Both the position numbers and the translations under genes were made by a program. 64,000 nt of DNA from Capra hircus (Eukaryota > Chordata > Mammalia > Artiodactyla > Bovidae), in NCBI RefSeq assembly GCF_001704415.2, contig NC_030817.1, positions 31,507,550 to 31,571,549 of the forward strand, written 5' to 3'. The notes beneath the pieces are model-generated. The model was not told the DNA's origin, did not search any database, and was given only the letters and a program-made list of their open reading frames with translations. Below, one piece after another: positions 59,715 through 64,000 of this stretch; the stretch's first letter is position 1; each line of letters opens with the position of its first letter.

Positions 59715-59924
59715 TTAGAAGTTAAGTTTTGTGACCGGTCTCTCCCGGCTGCTGTCCGTCATCTGGTTGGTGATGCGCTTGCGATTCCGTTTCAGTTTGG
59801 AAAGGTCTTTGTCAAACACTTCTCCTGAGCGTAAAGCGGAAACCAGGTCATCAAACTCTCCGCCTTCTTCACTGTTCTCTTTTGCTTTCCTCATTTTCCG
59901 TTCCCTTTCACGTTGTTCTTTGAG
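59715..59924 (-). CDS. DAAM1: DAAM1 terminal coding exon (DAD and C-terminus)
   Basis: Last coding exon of the formin DAAM1, a cytoplasmic actin nucleator and elongation factor that acts downstream of Dishevelled and RhoA in planar cell polarity (family knowledge). The exon opens after a TTGCAG acceptor with CTC AAA GAA and encodes 69 residues plus TAA. Residues 1-19 are a highly charged helix (LKEQRERERK). Residues 24-37 (FDDLVSALRSGEVF) are the core of the Diaphanous autoregulatory domain, followed by a basic cluster KLKRNRKR at 43-50; in formins these bind the N-terminal DID and hold the protein closed until Rho-GTP binds. The chain ends RERPVTKLNF, which separates DAAM1 from other formins by memory of the family. 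The frame is intact and phase 0 with the preceding exon at 61415. The retained splice sites and long 3' UTR argue against a processed pseudogene. Confidence 0.95.
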   Translation of the reverse strand, partial: LKEQRERERKMRKAKENSEEGGEFDDLVSALRSGEVFDKDLSKLKRNRKRITNQMTDSSRERPVTKLNF

Positions 59925-61414
59925 CTGCAAGATGGAAAGCAACCGCTTAGAGAAGTGTCAAGACAATACTGCATTTTGTATTCAGTGGAGACGAACACTG
60001 TGGATAGGGCAGTGCTGCAGTCACGCATGTCTGTCAATAGCTGCCAATCCCTTGCCTGTCACAAGTGACTGGGATGTGAGGGGAATCAGGAGCAATGAAA
60101 AAAATGACCACCACTTTGTAATTAGACTCTCACTGTCTAGAATCTGGGTAAACCTCATGATATTCTAATTTAAAATATTGGTTTCTTTGATGGTATAGAC
60201 AGATGAAAGCAAATGCTCATCAGGCCACATTCCTGACATCAGAGGCTTATTAGCCTCTCTCTACCATGGATGCCTAGAACCCACTATGCAAGAGTTACAA
60301 TTATTAAGATCCAAATAATATGCATACATTATATAAAATGTATATATTCAGATAAAAAGGGAAAAATAATCCTAATTCTACCAAGAAATAACCATTATGA
60401 ACCTTCCGGGGGTATATCTCACCACTATCAACACTTACTTTACACAAAAATGTTTCATGTGGAAACCACTCAGTAAGCTTTCTCACATGAGAAAGACATG
60501 ATTTTGAGGACTGCATAAATAGTCCATTATGTAGCTATTACATCATTTAGGTTACTTTGCCAACAAAGGTCTGTTTAGTCAAAGCTTTGGTTTTTCCAGT
60601 GGTCATGTATGGATGTGAGAGTTGGACTATAAAGAAAGCTGAGTGCTGAAGAATTGATGCTTTTGAACTGTGGTGTTGGATCAGACTCTTGACTGTAAGG
60701 AGACTGGACTGTAGGAGATCCCTTACAGTCTTGGACTGTAAGGAGATCCAACCAGTCCATCCTAAAGGAAATCAGTCCTGAATATTCATTGGAAGGACTG
60801 ATGCTGAAGCTGAAACTCCAATACTTTGGTCACCTGATGTGAAGAACTGATTCATTTGAAAAGACCTTGCTTGATGCTGGGAAAGATTGAAGGTGGGAGG
60901 AGAAGGGGACAACAGAGGATGAGATGGTTGGATGGCATCACTGACTCAATGGACATGAGTCTGAGTAAACTCTGGGAGTTGGTGATGGACAGGGAGGCCT
61001 GGTGAGCTGCGGTTCATGGGGTCACAAAGAGTCAGACATGACTGACTGAACCGTACTGAACTGAACATCATTTAGAACCAGTGCCCAGTTGGTAAACATT
61101 TAGGCTGTCCCAGGTTGAGGCTTTATTATAAAGAGTGCTGTTCTCTTTGTGGAAATGTAGAATTATTTCTTTAGAAAGACTTCTAAGAGGTGGAACTCCA
61201 GATCAAAGGATGTGAATATATTTTTTTAGGCTTTGCATATAGACTGCCACATTGCTGAAGAGAAACTTTCTACTGACTAAACTCCCAGTAGCATTCTAGA
61301 GAGGGCTTTGATGCCCTCGTCCTTGCCAGCACATCGGAGTGCTTCCTAAACACCAAGGAGATGTAGCAGGAGCACTTCCGGGAGGTGGGACTGGCCCGTC
61401 ACCTGCCCTCCTAC
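59925..61414 (-). other. DAAM1: DAAM1 last intron
   Basis: A 1,490-base intron with GT at 61414-61413 and AG at 59926-59925 (minus strand); a pyrimidine-rich stretch precedes the TTGCAG acceptor. It contains an antisense BovB fragment at 60551-61064. The remaining sequence has no open coding exon that I recognise. Confidence 0.9.
60551..61064 (+). mobile_element. BovB 3' fragment in the last DAAM1 intron
   Basis: 5'-truncated BovB beginning in the C-terminal part of the reverse transcriptase ORF (codons for TKVRLVKAMVFPVVMYGCES degraded) and ending in the (TGAAC)n-type tail. Flanked by an 11-base target-site duplication ACATCATTTAG at 60540-60550 and 61065-61075. Antisense to DAAM1. Around 60690-60745 a short stretch is repeated directly and inverted (GACTGTAAGG and CCTTACAGTC). 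Several stops and frameshifts; not coding. Confidence 0.9.
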
Positions 61415-61585
61415 CTGAGCCTCCATACGAGCTCGGCGCTCCTCCTCCTCCTTCTTCTTTCTCATGTTTTCATTCTCTTGTTTGGCTTCTGACACAGCCT
61501 GAAGAAACTGATCAAAAATGCCAAAGAACTCATCCGGTTGTATTTTTCCAGCCTCTTCCCCAAAGTGTTTCACTGCTTTAGTAAA
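61415..61585 (-). CDS. DAAM1: DAAM1 penultimate coding exon (end of FH2 region)
   Basis: A 171-base exon (57 codons, phase 0 at both ends) bounded on the minus strand by a TTTTTCCTAG acceptor and a CAG/GTAGGAGG donor. It encodes FTKAVKHFGEEAGKIQPDEF followed by a hydrophobic-charged helix and ends KKKEEEERRARMEAQ. In formins this segment is the C-terminal end of the actin-binding FH2 domain running into the charged linker before the DAD. GEEAGKIQPDEFFGIFDQF is typical of the DAAM branch. The open frame continues past the donor into intron sequence (VGGQVTGQ...), so the splice site and not the open frame sets the exon end. The reading frame joins exactly to the exon at 59924. DAAM2 is the main alternative; the combination with the terminal exon favours DAAM1. 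Confidence 0.94.
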
Positions 61586-64000
61586 CTAGGAAAAAGAAGG
61601 TTTTAAGAAGTTCAGTGTCTCAAGAGAATGTCATGATCACATAAACATCAATCTCTCTTGAGGGGCTGAAGCTCCAACTGAGTCAAATATAACTCGCTGG
61701 ATTTACCTTTGGCTGCTAAACATATCTAATTGTTTCTAAAGGAAAAAATTTAATACTCCAGCATCTTAGGAAACCATTTATTCTTGTCCACCTCATTTCA
61801 GCTTAACATCTATGATTACATCCTATGACTTCTTATTAACTAAACAGTAGTAAAAAACAAGAAAGCAGAATACCAGAGGACAGAGAGCTCAGGATATAAA
61901 GCTAATAGCAAACTCAGCAGGGGTAAGGAAACTCACCCCTTTTAACTTTTCTTTGAAGTAGTTTAATATTTATTGATGCCATATGGTTAATATCAAAATC
62001 AGCTGCTTTTCCTAATCATAAATAATGCTGGTATTACTCTATTTCCTGGGCCTCAATTAGAACACAATCACCGATTACGGAATCATTGAGGCAACCCAAA
62101 ATTCATGACTGAGAATACAATTTTATTCCAAAACCTTTGTTTTAGTGCCCTCTTCAAGGCAAATCTTTTAGAAACAGCTAAAATGCAAAATATTAAGGGA
62201 TAATTTTTTAAAAATTAAATGAAAAAATATATACAGTAACGAAACAGCACAGCCAGTGTTTAACATTTCCATTTTTAGCTCTTTTGGCACTTATCTTCGT
62301 AATTCGAGATAGTATGCTTTCAAGTGTCTTAGCGTTATTTTGGCCATCCAAATACTGTTCAGTGCCAGTCAAGTTGTTTTATAAGAACTATACCTCCTTC
62401 TCTAAGGATCTCATGCTATTAAGCCTAAGCTACAAAGGATGGTGTTTCTAGCTTCAAGGTCAAATGAATTCTCACTCCTTATGCCTTATCAACTACTAAA
62501 AAATTTCCAGCTCTTTCATTTTCTTCATAGTGAGAAACTCAGGTTGGGGAGGACTACATAAATACTTCACGGTCTAATTGCTTTTATTTTTCTTGCATTG
62601 CTTGCCTTTAATATATAAGTTTCTCTGATGTTTTGGCGATACTATCTACATAAAGGAAATATTTTCTACATTTATGCTTAAGACAATTTTCAATTATACA
62701 TATATTTCGTATCTTTAAATTTATAATAATATTCACTTTTCACTGAGGCATCCTCAATCTTTTACTTATTTGGAACTATTGTATTAGAAACTAAGCTCTT
62801 TAGGGAAAAACACAACATTCTTCATACACCACACACAGTGCTTTAGCTTGCTCCATGATTTTTACAAGCTAATTTCTTAAAGTTCTGGTATGAACAAAAC
62901 AGCAATAGATAGCCTACAACTGCATTTCAAAAGCACTCAAGTTCATGCACTTCAAGCCATCCTGAATGATCTTTTTATCTAGGAATTCTAGTGATGATGA
63001 AGTCATGTATATTTTGGTCTTGGAAATCTGAAGAAAACTCGTCCCAGACTAAAGTTCCCACACTCAAATTTAAAAAAAAGTAGGGTGTGTGTAAATAAAA
63101 AATTAACTATTCACTGGATTCTTAGGAAAATGTCTGAGCCCTTGATGAAGTAGGTACTGTACTGTCTGGTTTGGGGTGGGGGCCATCACAGTGGAGGCTG
63201 CTAACACCAGTTCACTGGTTTCAGTCAGGGGTATCAGGTAACAGCAGTCATTCAAACATATATCTTGTCATCTGTTTATTATTTAATAACATTGGAGGTG
63301 GGGTTTCATACTGAAATGAGCCAGTGTATCTTAACACAGTCTGCTTCTGAACTTTAGCCAGTGTGTATGTATACTTAAAAACAAAATCATCCATATCTAC
63401 AACTGAAAAATGAGAATCATTACTCAAGTTTCAAGGGCAAGAGTCAAGTTTCAAGCAAAGAGTGTTGTCACAGCTGAAAAATGGGCATTGTGGACAAACT
63501 CAATATGGTAGGTGGGTAGCTGCTTGCTGTCATTTATTAACAAGAAGAGGATGAGAGAATGTGCACATGAATATGAATGTGTGTGAATTCTGGAAAAGGA
63601 AATAACGAGAGACTGTGAGATGGGGTAGTGGGATTTTAAGGTGTTGGGTATTTGTCAATGAAAACTTTTCCTTTATAGGAAAACAAGGTTTTGTAATAGC
63701 AAAATTCATTTAAAAAGTCCTATTTATACTTTTGCGATGAGGCTATGAATTAAAGTGCCTATCATTTAGTAAGTTCTTCTGGAGATTTAAAGAGGGAACA
63801 CCCTGTTCTCCTAAGTCTCTTATCTCTCTTGTAAGGAGAGCATCTTACACATTTCTGAAGCACAAGGCCTTGGCCCAATAATAACCAAGAAAAAGCTATC
63901 ACAGTATTCACTGGTTTAACACCGTTCAGATACTCCAAGGTCTTACTAACCTAAAGACACGTAGGCCAGTTAGAAAGTGTGTGTTTCAATTGATCACAGT
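61586..64000 (-). other. DAAM1: DAAM1 upstream intron (window edge)
   Basis: Sequence upstream of the penultimate exon on the gene strand. AT-rich, without young LINE or SINE insertions that I can see. No open segment with plausible splice sites and formin-like residues was found, so the next upstream exon probably lies beyond 64000, although a short exon could be missed by eye. Confidence 0.6.

Noticed and set aside
61900..61990. Possible further DAAM1 exon with a GTGAGT donor near 61935
   Set aside because: The sequence before the donor on the gene strand has in-frame stops (TATTAAACT, AGTTAAAAG) and no formin-like residues.
1..64000. CRISPR array, operon, phage or plasmid-type system
   Set aside because: No regularly spaced short repeats, no compact prokaryotic genes, and the repeat content is that of a ruminant nuclear genome.

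Overview
This is a mammalian genomic window, and the repeats place it in a ruminant, most likely a bovid: BovB LINEs, Bov-tA and Bov-A2 SINEs, a CHR-2-type SINE and ruminant L1 tails lie over an older mammal-wide layer (L2, MIR, MLT1-type LTR, L1M). There are no bacterial-style operons, CRISPR arrays or intact viral genomes. The species cannot be fixed from the sequence alone.

The only protein-coding gene I can support is on the minus strand at the right end: the last two coding exons of the formin DAAM1 (61415-61585 and 59715-59924), joined in phase 0 across a 1,490-base GT-AG intron. A 3' UTR of about 2.5 kb ends near an AATAAA signal at 57228-57233. Together the exons encode the last 126 residues: the end of the FH2 region, a charged helix, and the autoregulatory DAD with its basic tail. 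Positions 61586-64000 are the upstream intron. Positions 1 to about 57200 lie downstream of the gene and look intergenic.

The intergenic part is a record of retrotransposition. About 17 BovB copies cover roughly 16 kb, near a quarter of the window. Every long open frame outside DAAM1 that I could identify is a fragment of BovB endonuclease/reverse transcriptase or of L1; no copy is intact. Layout: 1-3900 BovB and SINE fragments; 4390-7870 nested L1s; 8257-11122 a long BovB, a short opposite BovB and a Bov-A2; 13256-14506 BovB; 15196-20770 a broken L1 carrying a 5'-inverted BovB; 20810-22425 an MLT1-type LTR and an old L1; 23200-33800 mostly single-copy or ancient sequence; 33850-35620 an LTR split by BovB and a hAT-like element; 35620-43740 mostly single-copy; 43756-46818 a nearly complete but decayed BovB; 47000-50200 a SINE cluster; 51858-52873 an L1-U6 chimera split by a BovB; 53513-56061 a second 5'-inverted BovB that keeps endonuclease and 5' UTR; 56778 onward a SINE and then DAAM1.

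I found no previously undescribed functional system. The most interesting objects are structural: a probable U6-L1 template-switch chimera bounded by an imperfect target-site duplication, two BovB copies with twin-priming-type inversions (one without a normal 3' end), and an antisense L2 remnant inside the DAAM1 3' UTR. Family names are from recognition of consensus features, without a database search; repeat edges are accurate to a few bases where a target-site duplication is given and to tens of bases otherwise.
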